A DNA stretch of 64,000 bases from Amorphophallus konjac (GCA_022559845.1 CM040128.1:267970698-268034697), one strand, 5' to 3'; counted from the first letter of the stretch, positions 1 through 11,939 are shown. The notes: generated by a model not told the origin, from the sequence alone. Numbers and translations are program-made.

Positions 1-2
1 CC

Positions 3-3000
3 CAGTTATCCTGTGATTTGGCAGTGGAGTTGCCTTCGGGTGACTTTATGGTCACTCCGTATTGCTTCGACCAGGTTCCGGTGTGGATCGATGGGCGGAG
101 TATGCCAGGCAGGTTGTATGCATTGCAGCTTCGGGATTACGACGTGATTCTAGGCATGGATTGGCTCGAGACTCATGGAGCGGTGGTGGATTGTGGAATG
201 AAGATGGTCTACTTCCAGCATCCGAGCAAGAGGACCTTCTATTTCCAAGGTATCCGTTCCACCTCTTCTCGATTCCTTATCTCTGCTATTCGAGCCCGTC
301 GATTGCTTGATTCAGGTTGTCAGGGTTTTCTCGCGTCTGTGGTTGTGTCTGACCGGATGGAGCCGGATGTCGAGGACATTGCGGTGGTGTGCGAGTTTCC
401 CGATGTTTTTCCTGAGGAGTTGCCTGGATTACCTCCCCAGCGGGAGATCGATTTCATGATCGAGGTTGTACCTGGTACGGGACCTTTGGCGAAGGCTCCC
501 TACCGTATGGCCCCCGCTGAGCTGAGGGAGTTGAGGGCGCAGTTGCAGGAACTGTTGGCCAAGGGGTACATTCGTCCGAGCTTTTCCCCTTGCGGTGCGC
601 CCGTGTTGTTCGTGAAGAAGAAGGACGGTAGTCTGCGGTTGTGCATTGACTATCGGCAGCTGAATGAAGTGACCATTAAGAACAAGTATCCGTTGCCGCG
701 GATTGATGATTTGTTTGACCAGCTGCAGTCTGCGCGAGTGTTCTCGCGGATTGATTTGCGGTCCGGTTACTATCAGCTGAGAATTCGCGAGTCCGATGTG
801 GAGAAGACTGTATTCAGTACGAGGTACGGGTATTTTGAGTTTCTGGTGATGCCGTTTGGGCTCACCAATGCCCCAGCAGCCTTCATGGACTTGATGCAGA
901 GGGTGTTCCATCCGTATTTGGACCAGTTCGTGGTCATCTTTGTGGATGACATCCTTGTTTATTCGCAGTCTGATGAGGAGCATGCGTACCATTTGGGTGT
1001 GGTGCTGCAGACGTTGCGAGATCACCAGTTGTATGCGAAGCTCAGCAAGTGCGAGTTTTGGCTCAGCGAGATGCACTTTCTGGGGCACGTGATTTCTGGT
1101 GATGGCATTTCCGTGGATCCCGCCAAGGTCGAGGCTGTGATGCAATGGCCGAGGCCGAGGTCGGTGACGGAGATCCGGAGTTTCTTGGGGCTTGCGGGGT
1201 ATTATCACCGGTTTATCCAAGATTTTTCCCGCATTGCGACCCCGATGACGAGGCTCACGCGGAAGGATGTGCCTTTCGTCTGGTCCGAGGAGTGTGAGCA
1301 GAGCTTCAGAGAACTGAAGAGATTGCTCACCTCGGCTCCGGTGTTAGTTTTGCCTTCTGGATCGGGAGGTTTCGTGGTGTGTACAGATGCTTCCGGCGTC
1401 GGATTGGGTGCTGTTCTGATGCAGCATGGTAGAGTGGTGGCTTATGCATCTCGGCAGCTAAAGCCCCACGAGGAGAACTACCCTACCCATGACCTTGAGT
1501 TGGCGGCGGTGATCTTCGCGCTGAAGATCTGGAGGCATTATCTGTACGGCGAGAAGTTCGAGGTGTTCACTGACCATCAGAGTTTGAGGTATGTGTTCTC
1601 GCAGAGAGATCTGAACCTCAGACAAAGGCGTTGGATGGAGTTCATGAAGGACTATGACTTCACCCTGTCTTATCAGCCGGGCAGGATGAATGTCGTCGCC
1701 GATGCCTTGAGTCGGAAGGTGGCGGTCAGTACCTTGATGCTGAGGAAGTGGAGGCTCTGGGAACAGGTGCCCGAAGTTTCCTTCAGGCTCAAGATTCCCC
1801 AGGAGCGAGGGTTGGCAGTGCTTGCGAGTCTGACTGTCACTCCTGCTATCCGTCGTCAGGTGACAGAGGCTCAGCATGCGGACCCTGAGTTTCCCCGGAT
1901 TCTTACGATGGCTGACGTAGAGCTCGGCGAGGACGGTGCTGCGAGGTTTCGTGGCAGGTTGTACGTCCCAGCGGAGGAGCAGGTTCGTCGTGCGGTGTTA
2001 CGCGAGGCTCATGGGAGCAGGTACACTGTGCACCCGGGTGCGACGAAGATGTATCGGAACTTGCGGAGGCAGTTTTGGTGGCCTGACATGAAGAGAGATG
2101 TCGCCGAATTTATGGCCAGGTGCCTGATCTGTCAGCAGGTGAAGGCGGAGCATCAGCGACCAGGAGGTACTCTCCAGCCCTTGGATGTTCCTGCTTGGAA
2201 GTGGGACCATGTGACCACGGATTTTGTGGTGGGGTTGCCAAGGACCCCGAGTGGGCATGACAGTATTTGGTTACTGGTGGATCGGCTGACGAAGGTGACG
2301 CGGTTGTTACCGGTCAAGGTCAGCTGGAGCGTGTCTAAGTTGGCTCGTTTGTATGTGGAGCGGATCGTGCCGTTGCATGGGATTCCCATTTCGATCGTAT
2401 CGGATCGGGATCCGCGCTTCACTTCTGGGTTCTGGAGGAGTTTCCAGCGAGCTCTTGGCACGGAGTTGACTTTTAGCTCGGCGTATCATCCTCAGTCAGA
2501 TGGTCAGTCTGAGAGGACCATTCAGACTTTGGAGGACATGCTGAGATCCTGCTGCCTGGAGTGGCAGGGGAGTTGGATTCATCACCTACCGTTGGTGGAG
2601 TTTGCCTATAACAACAGCTATCATTCGAGCATCGGCATGGCTCCTTATGAGGCACTGTATGGGCGTCCTTGTCGGACTCCGCTTGATTGGTTTGAGGTGG
2701 GTGAGCGTGTTTTGACGGGACCGGAATTGGTGCAGCAATGTGTGGATGTTGTGCACCTGGTTCGTCAGAACATGTTGGCGGCCCAGAGTCGGCAGAAGAG
2801 CTATGCTGACCGTAGGAGGCAACCCCTCGAGTTCACCGTGGGCGATCATGTGTTCTTGAGAGTTTCTCCGATGAAGGGGGTGATGCGTTTTGGACGACGT
2901 GGGAAGCTGAGTCCCCGCTATATTGGTCCTTTCGCGATTGTGGAACGCATCGGTGAGGTTGCTTACCAGTTGCAGTTACCTCCTGCGTTGGCGTCGGTGC

Positions 3001-3260
3001 ATGACGTGTTCCACGTCTCGATGTTGCGGAAGTATATGCCCGATGACTCTCATGTGCTCGAGTTTTCTGTTTGGCCTGAGGTGACTCCAGATCTTTCTCT
3101 CCCAGAGTTTCCGATCCGCGTGGAGGATAGGCGAGAGCAGTGCCTGCGGAACAAGGTCATTCCCTTGGTGAAGGTCGTGTGGCAACGACACTCTGGTGGT
3201 GAGGCTTCGTGGGAACGTGAGGACGAGATGCGTCAGCAGTTCCCGTATCTGTTTGAGTGA
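3..3260 (+). CDS. Gypsy pol polyprotein (RT-RNase H-integrase-chromodomain), 5' partial
   Basis: The open frame runs in from the window edge with no stop for about 1085 codons. Counting residues from base 18: protease-like tail around 35-75 ([10 protein letters not shown]; the DTG/DSG active site is off-window), reverse transcriptase about 160-345 with catalytic FVDDIL, RNase H about 450-570 (CTDASG, later FTDHQSL), integrase HHCC zinc finger about 665-710 (HPGATKMY to CLICQQ), DDE core about 725-880 (TTDF, SDRDPRF, SERT), and a chromodomain-like end with [11 protein letters not shown]. The polyprotein would reverse-transcribe element RNA in virus-like particles and integrate the cDNA; chromodomains of this family are thought to steer insertion to heterochromatin. 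No frameshift or stop is visible, so this is the least damaged pol in the window. Confidence 0.93.
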   Translation, partial: QLSCDLAVELPSGDFMVTPYCFDQVPVWIDGRSMPGRLYALQLRDYDVILGMDWLETHGAVVDCGMKMVYFQHPSKRTFYFQGIRSTSSRFLISAIRARRLLDSGCQGFLASVVVSDRMEPDVEDIAVVCEFPDVFPEELPGLPPQREIDFMIEVVPGTGPLAKAPYRMAPAELRELRAQLQELLAKGYIRPSFSPCGAPVLFVKKKDGSLRLCIDYRQLNEVTIKNKYPLPRIDDLFDQLQSARVFSRIDLRSGYYQLRIRESDVEKTVFSTRYGYFEFLVMPFGLTNAPAAFMDLMQRVFHPYLDQFVVIFVDDILVYSQSDEEHAYHLGVVLQTLRDHQLYAKLSKCEFWLSEMHFLGHVISGDGISVDPAKVEAVMQWPRPRSVTEIRSFLGLAGYYHRFIQDFSRIATPMTRLTRKDVPFVWSEECEQSFRELKRLLTSAPVLVLPSGSGGFVVCTDASGVGLGAVLMQHGRVVAYASRQLKPHEENYPTHDLELAAVIFALKIWRHYLYGEKFEVFTDHQSLRYVFSQRDLNLRQRRWMEFMKDYDFTLSYQPGRMNVVADALSRKVAVSTLMLRKWRLWEQVPEVSFRLKIPQERGLAVLASLTVTPAIRRQVTEAQHADPEFPRILTMADVELGEDGAARFRGRLYVPAEEQVRRAVLREAHGSRYTVHPGATKMYRNLRRQFWWPDMKRDVAEFMARCLICQQVKAEHQRPGGTLQPLDVPAWKWDHVTTDFVVGLPRTPSGHDSIWLLVDRLTKVTRLLPVKVSWSVSKLARLYVERIVPLHGIPISIVSDRDPRFTSGFWRSFQRALGTELTFSSAYHPQSDGQSERTIQTLEDMLRSCCLEWQGSWIHHLPLVEFAYNNSYHSSIGMAPYEALYGRPCRTPLDWFEVGERVLTGPELVQQCVDVVHLVRQNMLAAQSRQKSYADRRRQPLEFTVGDHVFLRVSPMKGVMRFGRRGKLSPRYIGPFAIVERIGEVAYQLQLPPALASVHDVFHVSMLRKYMPDDSHVLEFSVWPEVTPDLSLPEFPIRVEDRREQCLRNKVIPLVKVVWQRHSGGEASWEREDEMRQQFPYLFE

Positions 3261-3310
3261 GTCTTCCTCTTCTTTCCCCTTTGGTTGTTCTCAATTTCGA
3301 GGACGAAATT

Positions 3311-3327
3311 CCTTAAGGGGGGAGGGC
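3311..3327 (+). promoter_or_regulatory. Polypurine tract of Tekay-like element
   Basis: A purine-rich tract (AAGGGGGGAGGG core) lies directly before the LTR start TGTAATATCCC at 3328. This is the expected primer site for plus-strand DNA synthesis. The same arrangement appears, reversed, beside the other Tekay element at 25706. Confidence 0.85.
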
Positions 3328-5742
3328 TGTAATATCCCAGACCTTTCGGATCCTTCTTCGTGGGTCCCGGATCTGGTTTTCGGAGCGTCCAGCTCTGTTG
3401 TGTCCGAAATTTCGTTTCGGACATCTTTCGTGTTCGGATCGGCGCGATCCGGAGTCGTTTCGGAGGTCCGGAGGCGTTCCGCGACTTTTCCGCGTGTGTT
3501 TTCCGATTCCCGGTGTGTGTTTCGGCTTTTCCTTCGGAAGCTCACTACAGGCGAACCGGGCGGTTCCCCCAGGCACGAGTGGTACCGTTACGATCGGTGC
3601 GTTTCGAGGATTCCAGAAATGTATTTTTCTATTTTTTGGTATTTTTCCGAAAATTCGGATTTTCTATATAGCCCTAATTCTTTCCTTTTTCTTTTTCTCC
3701 TTTCTCTTTCTTCTTCTTCCTCCTTCCTTCCCCAACCGTGACCGCCCTCCTCTCTCTCCCTCTCTCCCATTCGGACGCGGCGAGCCCCTCTCCGGCTACG
3801 GACGGCGGCGGGGCGACGGCGCGGACGCGTGGGCGACGGTGAGGCGATCTCGTGGGCGTGCGGCGAGCGTGGGAAGCGTGGGGAGTTCGTGAAGCTTCGA
3901 GCATTCTTCGTGATTCGTGATCGATTCGGCGGAGCATTCGCTCCATTGAGGTAGGGTGACATTCCTTAATCTCATGCCGATCTTTTCCGCGATTTATAGG
4001 CCGCGGGGAGGCCGAGAGGGGATCATTTGAGCGTTTTTGGGTTTTTCCATGGTTTGGGGAGAGCTCGCCCGATCTATGGATTCAATGCATGGATTCGTGT
4101 TTTGAGGGCCTAGAATCATGCTAGGGGTCCCCAGGGGTCTTCCCCTTTATTTTCCCCCTCTCCTATGGAGGTATGGGGGCGTGGTTGGAATTTTTGGGCA
4201 TTCTTACCGTTTTCGGCCGCGGACTGAGAACGCGCTATAATCCAGTAGCGCGTTCTTGGAGGTCGCGCTGCCCCGACCGAGCACGTTCATCGGAGAAGAT
4301 GAACAGTTTAGCGGTTCGTGTCGCGCTATGGGGTCCTAGCGCGATCATCATTGTCGCGCTAGGAGGACCTAGCGCGATGGTCCCTGTCGCGCTAGGGTTC
4401 CCTAGCGCGATAGTCCGTGTCGCGCTATGGGGCCATAGCGCGACAACCCTTGTTGCGCTAGGGGACCCTAGCGCGACATGCCCTGTCGCGCTAGGTATCC
4501 CTAGCGCAATTTGGTTCGTTGTTGGGTGTTCCCCTTGGGCCGTGTGTGCGTCCCGGGCACCCCGTGGAGTTCCGTGACCGTGTCTTTGGTGTCCGGAAGT
4601 CCCGTTTGCCTCGGCCAGGCGTTTGACCGTGGGCAGTGCGTCTGTTTCTCTTCCGACCGTGGTTACCGTGCGACGGAGCTAGTACGTGGGGTGATTCCCA
4701 CCCGTTGTCGGTTCGGACGTTATTTTCCGTTGACTCGAGAGTCTACTCCTTCAGTGACCCTCCACTAGTCGTAGCCCACCAGTACGAGGTGCTGGTCTCA
4801 CCTGGGAGTGGTGTACGGGCACCCACCTTTCGAGACGGTTTGTGGACCGGTTACCGTAGGCCCCTCGTCGGTAGCCAGAGTCCGGCTACGGGGGAAAACC
4901 GGTCAGAGGACCAGACCTAGTGACGCAAGGTCTGTGTGTGCACACGTGGTTGGGGGCGGTTGGACCCACGTCGACGGGCGTGACCCCAGCTAGTTACTTG
5001 TTTGTGGTTACTTGTACGGTGTTTGCGCCTCGGGTAGGACCTACCACGTCAGGCGGTTCACCTGCGGTGCGGTGTAAGACGTCAGGGGACGCTACCGGCT
5101 GTGCTTCTAGTGGGTGGTACTCCTGTCGAGTACGGAGTGTCAGACTGTCAGTCGTGTGTTTCCGACCTTCGGGTTTTACGGTTCGACCGTTGATTTCGGT
5201 CTTCTCGTACCGTGGCACGTGTGTCGGTTTACGTGCCGTAGGGTCTAGTTCTGTAGAGTGCAGGGCTTTCCTTTCTGAGGTACCTTCCTACCGCTAGAGT
5301 AGTGGTTTCTCGTTTTACGAGGTAGGGTTCGAGTGATCCCTACTGAGTCTTGTTCCGAGACTCATTCCCTGCGTGTTTTCACCGTGTTTCAGGTGAGACG
5401 CCACCTTCGGGGAGCGCGTCAGGAGCGCAGCGTGGTGCGGGTGCCCAGAGGTAGTGCCAGAGGTCAGAGCCGGGGTATGCCCCGTGTAGCTGTACTTTTC
5501 TTTTTTGTCACTGTACTAGTCGTGGACTGTTCTTGCTATTGTTGTTCTTTATTGTGGACCATGTAAAATGTTAATTTATTTCCTGCTTAATATTATAACT
5601 GTTTAATTTTTGCAATTATCTGTGATGCTTGTGTAGTTTCCACACCATCCTTTTAACCCTTCCGAGTCTTCGGGCTCGTGGGTGGCGGTACGAGTCTCGG
5701 GTTATCGGGCCTTCCCGGTAATCGGATTCTCGGGTCGTTACA
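3328..5742 (+). repeat. 3' LTR (2415 bp) of Tekay-like element
   Basis: The LTR begins TGTAATATCCC immediately after the polypurine tract and ends GGGTCGTTACA, giving TG..CA termini with a short inverted match (TGTAA/TTACA). A TATA-like TCTATATAG sits near 3664, followed by a C/T-rich leader. About 1 kb into the LTR is a regular array of 24-nt palindromes (separate entry). The second half shares stretches with the reversed LTR at 18778-21950, such as GTGCACACGTGGT. Confidence 0.9.
4229..4509. repeat. 33-bp tandem array of 24-nt palindromes inside LTR
   Basis: Six palindromes start at 4321, 4354, 4387, 4420, 4453 and 4486, exactly 33 bp apart: 24 nt of palindrome plus 9 nt of unrelated spacer. 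Arms are TCGCGCTA and TAGCGCGA. The third has 11-bp arms around a 2-nt loop (TCGCGCTAGGG-TT-CCCTAGCGCGA) and the fourth has TATGG opposite CCATA, so changes in one arm are matched in the other. A related hairpin with AACGCGCTA/TAGCGCGTT arms is at 4229-4254. Translating the array yields an artefactual 11-residue repeat, which is not a gene. Confidence 0.95.
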
Positions 5743-5747
5743 AGGGG

Positions 5748-7051
5748 CACCCATATTTCCCTCTGTTCATGGTCAAGAACAGAAAGGGTATTGCGAGGGC
5801 GGCCCAGACAGGTTGAAGGAACCCATATGTCGACCCACCTTACACGGTGAATATTCCTAGCATTCGATCGGAAGAGAAAACCCCCGGGGGGGGTGGGGGA
5901 ATCAATGTAGCCCTTGCCATAGCAGGGCATAAAGCGTCGGGAAGACGAAACAGGAAGGAAATCATTCACACATGAAACCCACGGTGCTCTGCATTCATCC
6001 TCCACGGCGCCGGCATCATCGCACGGCACCGTTTCACCGGCTGTAAGAAGAAAAGGGGGAGCTAACAGGGAAGAAAGAGAAGCGTGGCATTTGGCCAGAG
6101 ACATACATTCCATTCCTATTCATTCATATGAAAAATACAGACAGACAAGTAGAGAATATACATTCCGGCGCCGGCGTTGTCGCTCGGCCGCCGTTTCCAT
6201 TAACAGAAGAATCCTATTACGATGAGAAGAGGGAAAGAAAATCATCGTGAGGGAGGGGAGGTGAAGCTCATATCATCGCCCCTCCCCTCCTTCACTTACA
6301 TTCTGCCAGGAGGAAGAAACTCAAAACGGAGCAGAGGGGTTCGCCGGATGAAACACGGACAAACCCACCTCGATAGATAAGAACGGGCGTTCTTCTTCTC
6401 CGATTCCGGGAGACTCCGGTGGAGCGGGATGAGGGCCGCCGAGAGCTCAGGCAGAGAACTCGTCCGATCGAAACACTCCTGGACCTCCCCCCTTTCTTTC
6501 TAATTCCCTTTTCTTTTCTTTTTGATTCCGCTCCCTCCTTGATCGGATCCCCCTTGATCTCCTCTCCTCTCCTCTTCTGTCGACAGGCTATATATAGCCT
6601 TGGGGTTAAAACGGCGCCCCAGGAAGAAGCGCGCCGGGTTGACGGCGCCGGGGAAAGCCCCCATTTAGTCTTTGCGCGCCGGATTGACGGCGCCGGGGAA
6701 CACCCCTATTGGCCTTTGCGCGCCGGATTGACGGCGCCGGGGAACACCCCCTTTGGTTCTTGGCGCGCCGGTTTGACGGCGCCGTTTTAACCTGTTCACT
6801 TAGCGTGTAGTCCAGTGGGCCCGGAGATGATTCCGGAAGCTTCCGTCCGCTGTTCCTCTCACCCTGGCCATCGAAGGGCCCTGACGGGGTGTTCACGAAG
6901 CTCCTGATAGGGCGAATGGCCTTAAATAAGACTTCGTGTGTGTCCGGTCCGAGCACACGGGTGTCCTACTGACATAGTCTTCGGCACTGTGATTTGTGCT
7001 TCTGGCTGAGACGAACTCGGGCTCGAAGCTTCCTTGCAGGATGATGTTACA
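5748..7051 (-). repeat. Partial LTR-like segment, reverse orientation
   Basis: Read on the minus strand, the segment starts TGTAACATCATCC at 7051, a gypsy-style LTR beginning. It passes through a GC-rich palindrome array, a TATA-like CTATATATAG near 6590 and then a long leader, and is cut on the left by the insertion of the element ending at 5742. No clear polypurine tract is seen right of 7051, and no partner LTR is in the window. The LTR identity is an inference from these ends and promoter order; a host promoter or another repeat is possible. Confidence 0.4.
6629..6780. repeat. Array of GGCGCGCCGG..GACGGCGCC modules
   Basis: Four copies of a 21-nt GC-rich imperfect palindrome (GCGCGCC, then TTGAC, then GGCGCC) occur at about 6629, 6674, 6718 and 6760, spaced 42-45 bp. 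They lie 30-190 bp from the TATA-like box of the reversed LTR-like segment. Isolated related GGCGCC motifs also occur at about 6008 and 6170. Confidence 0.8.
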
Positions 7052-7430
7052 TCCCGGACAATTCCACCTTAAATTGGTGATCAATCGGCCACTAACGGGC
7101 CCACTATGGCAAGAAGCCGAATCCGTGCCGGATAATCGGGGTCTTCTGCTGACAGGACCTTCGGCCCCTTGTTACGGATGGCCGAGGACATTCTTCCTCC
7201 TTAGGAGAGTAATTGGGCAGACCGTCGTCCTTGGTCGGGGGACGGATGTGGGGTAGCGGCACGACGAGGTCGATGCCGGATCATTGGGCAGGCTTGATCG
7301 CGCTGCCGGTTGGTTGCGGGTTCACTTCGGCTCTCCTGAGGTAAAGTCCCCGACGTTCCCTTTGAGGTGGCTCGGGGCTTTGTCAGCTTGAGGGGTCCCC
7401 TTGATAAGTTGATCTTTATCGGCTTCTGTG
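7052..7430. other. Unassigned junction between LTR-like segment and Tat element
   Basis: No coding frame or terminal repeat could be assigned in these roughly 380 bases. The sequence is moderately GC-rich with repeated CCGGA/TCGGCC words and may be more LTR debris. The 5' break of the Tat-lineage element lies near its right end. Confidence 0.3.
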
Positions 7431-7479
7431 CTTCAGTGGGCCGTATCATTCATCCTTGCGGCTTGGTTGCCAAAGGATC

Positions 7480-8606
7480 ATATTTTGAGTGCCAACAGAT
7501 GCTTGGATGATGTAGAAGCTTGGAAAGTGGCTGAAGCGGCCCATTCTAGTGAGTGTGGAGGTCATGTCAATGGCCAGGCTCTAGCGAAGAAGATCCTTAG
7601 GCAGGGCTACTATTGGCCCACTCTAGAGGAAGATTGCTCCCTCTATGTCCGGAGGTGTCTTAAATGCCAACTCCATGCTGATAAAATTCACTCTCCATCT
7701 TCGTCTCTCCATCCTATGACTGCTCCTTGGCCTTTCTCTATGTGGGCTTTCGACGTCATCGGCCCGCTCAGTGATCCTAATTCTCAGGTCAAGCAAAAAT
7801 CCTTTGTCCTCACCGCTACTGAGTACTTCACCAAATGGGCCGAAGTCGAGGCGTACGCAGAGATCAAAGCTACAACGGTATGCCGCTTTATCATGAAGAA
7901 TATCATCTCGCAGTTTGGAGTACCAAGCAGCAACATCACCGACAACGGACCCCAGTTCGTCTCCCAAGAGCTTAAGGACCTCTGTAAGAAGTTCAATATT
8001 GCATTGCATCATTCATCTCCATATTATCCTCAAGGCAACGGTCAAGCCGAGGCCACTAATAAAACCCTTCTTAAAATCATCAAGAAAACATGCGAAGCTC
8101 ATAAATTTTTCGATTGGCCAGAAAGATTGGTGGAAGCTCTGTAGGCTTACCGCACTTCCGTCCGTACCCCTACGGGGCAAACTCCCTATTCTCTTACCTA
8201 CGGGATGGAGGCGGTGCTCCCATATGAGATCTTAATCCCTTCCCTTAGAGTGCAGCTCGATAAGGAACTTAATCTCGACGAACGTCGAGAGGCGTTGCTG
8301 GTCCAGTTGTAACTCTTAGATGAGAAGAGGTTGAATGCGGCCGATCACGTTTCTGTTTATCAAAAGAGGGTTTCACGTTATTTTCAAAAGAAGGTGATTG
8401 AACGTAAGTTTATGACGGGTGATATTATTTTGAAATGCAAATTCATTCGGTCTGCAGGTCCTAGGTCCAAATTGCAACCTAACTGGGAAGGGCCGTTTGT
8501 AATAAAAGAGGCTTATCCATGGAATGCTTATCGTTTAATGAACGCGGAAGGTGAGGAGCTCTCTCACCCGTGGAATGGGTTGTATCTTAAGCGTTTCTTT
8601 TCTTAG
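7480..8606 (+). pseudogene. Tat-lineage integrase, broken by two in-frame stops
   Basis: One reading frame encodes the HHCC zinc finger (GGHVNGQALAKK to CLKCQLHAD), the DDE core (FDVIGPLSD; ATEYFTKWAEVEA; TDNGPQF; an E in the NGQAEATNK motif) and the C-terminal GPFVIKEAY..HPWNGLYLKRFF domain. The YFTKWVE-type motif and lack of a chromodomain place it in the Tat/Ogre group. TAG at 8142-8144 and TAA at 8310-8312 interrupt the frame without shifting it, so these are point mutations in a formerly continuous pol. Upstream RT/RNase H is absent. Confidence 0.88.
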
Positions 8607-9364
8607 AGTCTAAACCACGTGCTTCCCCGGCAGCAAGATCTTCCTTCCTATTTTTCAAAAGAGAGGTCCCGAGTAAGGCAATCACGCACCACACGACATC
8701 CCTGGTCGGGCTCCTTGTTTAAAAGACACCGTTTCTCCTTGGCCATGCTTTAGGGGAAAGTCGAAGTCCCTGTCCGCTTCATTCTGCGGCTGAATCCAGG
8801 GGCAAGGAGTGAATAAGGAGGCGACAACCAATCCAAACACCCTAATGAGAGGAGGTCTCAAACAGGGGCAAGTCCGTTATGACCTGACGCCACAAGCAAG
8901 AAAGGAAAAGAAAAGAAAAGGACTGCTTTTTACGACAAAATCAAAAGCATTATCTCAAAGGTCTACAGATTCCAAATTTCCAAAAACTCCAAGAAGAAAA
9001 GAAAGCTAGGCATGACAAGAGTGGCAGTACAGTTCCCCGCGGGACGTTATGAGCCCGGTCGCATGCATGCCTAGGGTGGACAAAGGTTCGATGACGGACG
9101 CAAAAAGCCCCGGCGCAACAGACCAAATCTCTAATAGGGTTGTGCGGTGAGAAAATCAAGTCCTAAAAACTCCCATATCTGGCCTAAGCTTACCCCCCGT
9201 GATCTTTTTTCCTTTTAAGACTAAGATTAGTACCCTGGGTATGGCATTGATAGAAACACCGTCATGATGATTAGGTCTTGGCCAGGGGTTGTCACACTAT
9301 TACACGCCAATCTCGGGACTCAATCTAAAACAAGGAAGGGTTCGCGTTGCTAGAGAGGCACTGG

Positions 9365-9605
9365 TTTTTCAAAATCTAAAAAAATCAAATATTTTAAAAT
9401 CTAAAAAATATTTCAAAATCCAAAACATCAAATATTTTCAAAATCCAAAAACGTCAAATATTTTCAAAATCCAAAAAAAATCAAACATTTTCAAAATCCA
9501 AAAAAGTCAAATATTGTCAAAATCCAAAAATAATAAATATTTTCAAAAATCCAAAACAAAACAAATATCCTTAAAAATCCAAAAACATTAAATATTTTCC
9601 CAAAA
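9365..9605. repeat. A-rich degenerate tandem repeat (CAAAATCCAAAAA..AAATATTTT)
   Basis: About nine degenerate copies of a 25-32 bp unit (CAAAATCCAAAAA then TCAAATATTTT) are strung together in the 3' region of the Tat element. The frame open through it is low-complexity and not a plausible protein. Such 3'-region tandem repeats are typical of Tat elements. Confidence 0.8.
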
Positions 9606-9939
9606 CTCCCAAAAATACCATCATGTGCATAGGATGCATTGCATTTTCATTATATTTCCACCTATTTAATAAAGGCTCCACCCCTTGACCGAATATCAAG
9701 AAACGGTCATTATCTAACTTACTTCAAGGCAAGGGGTTGAGTCTAAGAACAGATCTAACTTGATTCATGTTTAAAGTGTGTGTGCAGAACGCAGGGACAA
9801 GATTCAAAGCAAAAAGATTCACAACTATGCAGGTTCAAGGTATGTAACGCGCCAACATCAGACCGTTACAGTCACATAACGGCCCCCTCTTTGACCATTA
9901 TTTTCCTTCAGGCATGGGCCTTCTCTCTTTCACTAGCCA

Positions 9940-10095
9940 TCACTATAACGGTCTAGAGAATACCGTTACTTGCTTATAATGGCCCAACGCCTATCCGTCA
10001 TATCCTTCAGAGACAGGGTTCTATCGTTACTCTCATTCTGACGGCCTGTCGTAAGATCGTTATTTCCTTGTAGCGGCCCATTGCATATCCGTTGC
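9940..10095. repeat. 22-nt palindromic modules (RACGGYC..GRYCGTY) with 10-nt spacers
   Basis: Modules begin with A/GACGG or AGCGG and end CGTT/CGTC. Examples are 10040-10061 and 10072-10093, each exactly 22 nt and separated by exactly 10 nt; earlier examples start near 9944 and 9979. The neighbouring 8.6-9.9 kb stretch has no other feature I can support. Confidence 0.8.
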
Positions 10096-10270
10096 TATCT
10101 CCAGAGGCTCTGCCTGTTCACATCATTCCAAGCCATTCAAAACACGAAACTCAAGTCCATTCAACTGTGGCAATTTCATCTCTTTCAAACAAGCTTAATG
10201 AAATATAATTCATGATAAACCAAGCTCTGATGATCAAGTACACATAACATCTCTCATAAACAAAAGAAAA

Positions 10271-11708
10271 TCAAGATACATTCAATTTCTTATCCGCAAG
10301 AGGGCGGATTCTTCTCAACTCTTTCACATAATCTCGGCGTGCTTCGTCGTTCTCTTCAACCTCTGCTTGCCACGGGCGCACCTTGCTGATCTCCCACATG
10401 ATCAGCGCGTTCCGGACTGCTCGTTCATCTTCCTCGGTCCCCATCTTCCTAGGTAAAAGGGGAGGGTAGTGTGATAGTGCAGAAACGCCGGTTCGAGGTA
10501 GTCCGATCTGAAGATGGCATCGGTGCGGGTTGTAGATTGCCATGGTAGTATTCCCCACTAGCTGGAGGACTAGGCCTTGACGCCGCGGTATTTTGAGAAG
10601 AGTGCCTCGAAGGATTCTTGGTCGCATAATGAACTTGTCCATTGGCAAGGTGTTGAAAAAGAGGCGCCATTCATCCTGAGTTTTCTTATCCGCCGTCCTG
10701 CATTCCACCTGAGAAGAATATCCAAATACCCCTCCAATGAAGAAGAGAGGGTGGCTCCCGAAGATCCGGCTTGCAGAAGTTATGTCTTCCTTTTGTTGGA
10801 ATTTGACTCTCACTCCTATCCAGCACTCAAGGAGTATCATGGAACCAAACAAAAGTCCTCCTAGGCAAGCCGAGCTTAGTCCTTCATAGAGGTATGAGAG
10901 GACCGCTTGAGAGATAGACATTTCCCGCCACAGCCCGCTAATAATGCTAAGATTTTAGATGTCTAAGAGGTGGTCGGTCGTAGTAAAAAGGAAGACCCCG
11001 CACAAGCAAACCGCCACCGCCTTGGCTATTGCTTCATGTCTCTCCCACTTGTTTTTATAATGAGACACTATCCATTGTGCCAAGGGTATCAAGTGAACAT
11101 GATGTGGGCTGATCATGGTTCTCACGTCCTTTGGATTATGAATGAAGTCGCTCAAGATCAAGGACGGGTCAATAGGCTCTATTGTATAGCAAACCCGGTC
11201 TTCATCCCCCACCTTAGTCTTAGGGAAGGTTAGGTAGGTCTCTACCTCTTCTAATAGGACTATTGCTTCGAAGGAAGGGAAGATAAAGGTATGAGTTTGT
11301 GGATGCCATAGTTCCACAAGTGCTGAAATACTTGGCCAATCTAAGGATAATTTCTGAAAATTTTTGCCCAAAACCAAGAGTGGTTGAAGGTGCCAAGCTT
11401 TAAGGATGGATGTGACTTCTATAGGGAGGGCCTTTACCATGGGAGCCACCCACTTCAGATTAGAGTAGCATCTTGGGCCAGGAAGAGGCTTGAAGAAAGA
11501 AGGAGAAGAAGAAATCATAAAACAATTGAAGTGCAGAATTTTCTGAACTTGGATGTGCTGTTAAGGGACTTACCACCCTTTGGACATTGGAGCTTAAGTG
11601 CTTGGGAATTGATGTCAACCGTTGGAGCTCTCCATGTTCTTTTCTGGCAGCTTTAGGTCCGGTGTAGACCTTCTCCTCCGTGACCATCACCTCGAAGCTT
11701 CTCTTCAT
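10271..11708 (-). pseudogene. Antisense DUF7745/plant-mobile-domain-like gene, two exons, one stop
   Basis: Exon 1 (11708-11574, 45 codons from ATG) ends at a GTAAGT donor. An 85-bp intron (11573-11489) with a strong C/T tract ends CTTCAAG, and exon 2 runs 11488-10271. The junction is phase 0 and keeps the frame. Exon 2 contains LVELWHPQTHTFIFPSFEA, a stretch around TIEPIDPSL, and a hydrophobic part (AVAVCLCGVFLF; LLFGSMILLECWIG), resembling the DUF7745 family found beside plant retroelements and related to the plant mobile domain (PMD). The C-terminus is charged (ARRDYVKELRRIRPLADKK). TAA at 10955-10957 breaks an otherwise open 450-residue frame. It lies antisense in the 3' region of the Tat element. 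The family call is from motif shape, not a search. Confidence 0.65.
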
Positions 11709-11939
11709 CTTGATTTCTGCCCTTAGGAAAGGTTCTTCAACCCTAAACAGAGGTTTGCAGCAAAGATACGATTTTTGGTTGAGTTTCCAAGCCTTAAAGG
11801 TTTGATTTTGGCTTTGAAAGGATAAAACTTGAGTTGGAAGGCTTTATCTTCAATCTAGATAAGTTCTAGTAAGGGATTAGATGGCTAAACCTCGGGTTTA
11901 AGTCCTCACGGCTCAATCCGTCTCGGAATACAACCCAAA

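Larger units (their letters stand above)
1..5742 (+). mobile_element. Ty3/gypsy Tekay-like retrotransposon, 3' part (5' end outside window)
   Basis: The segment holds, in order, the end of the protease region, reverse transcriptase, RNase H, integrase and a chromodomain-like C-terminus, then a polypurine tract and one complete 3' LTR. This order is that of Ty3/gypsy elements, and the C-terminal chromodomain with a multi-kb LTR starting TGTAATATCCC fits the Tekay (Del) lineage. The 5' LTR, gag and protease active site lie left of the window. The five bases after the LTR (AGGGG, 5743-5747) would be one target-site copy; its partner is not visible, so the insertion site is only half defined. Confidence 0.93.

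Noticed and set aside
429..3191. Several minus-strand open frames opposite the first pol gene
   Set aside because: They are shadows of the GC-rich pol frame and show no conserved motif.
4321..4509. CRISPR-like regular repeats
   Set aside because: Spacers are only 9 nt, the repeats are palindromes inside a plant LTR, and there are no cas genes.
4173..4577. Open frame of 134 residues with an 11-residue repeat (VALG.PSA)
   Set aside because: It is the translation of the 33-bp palindrome array in the LTR; the repeat period is a multiple of three by chance.
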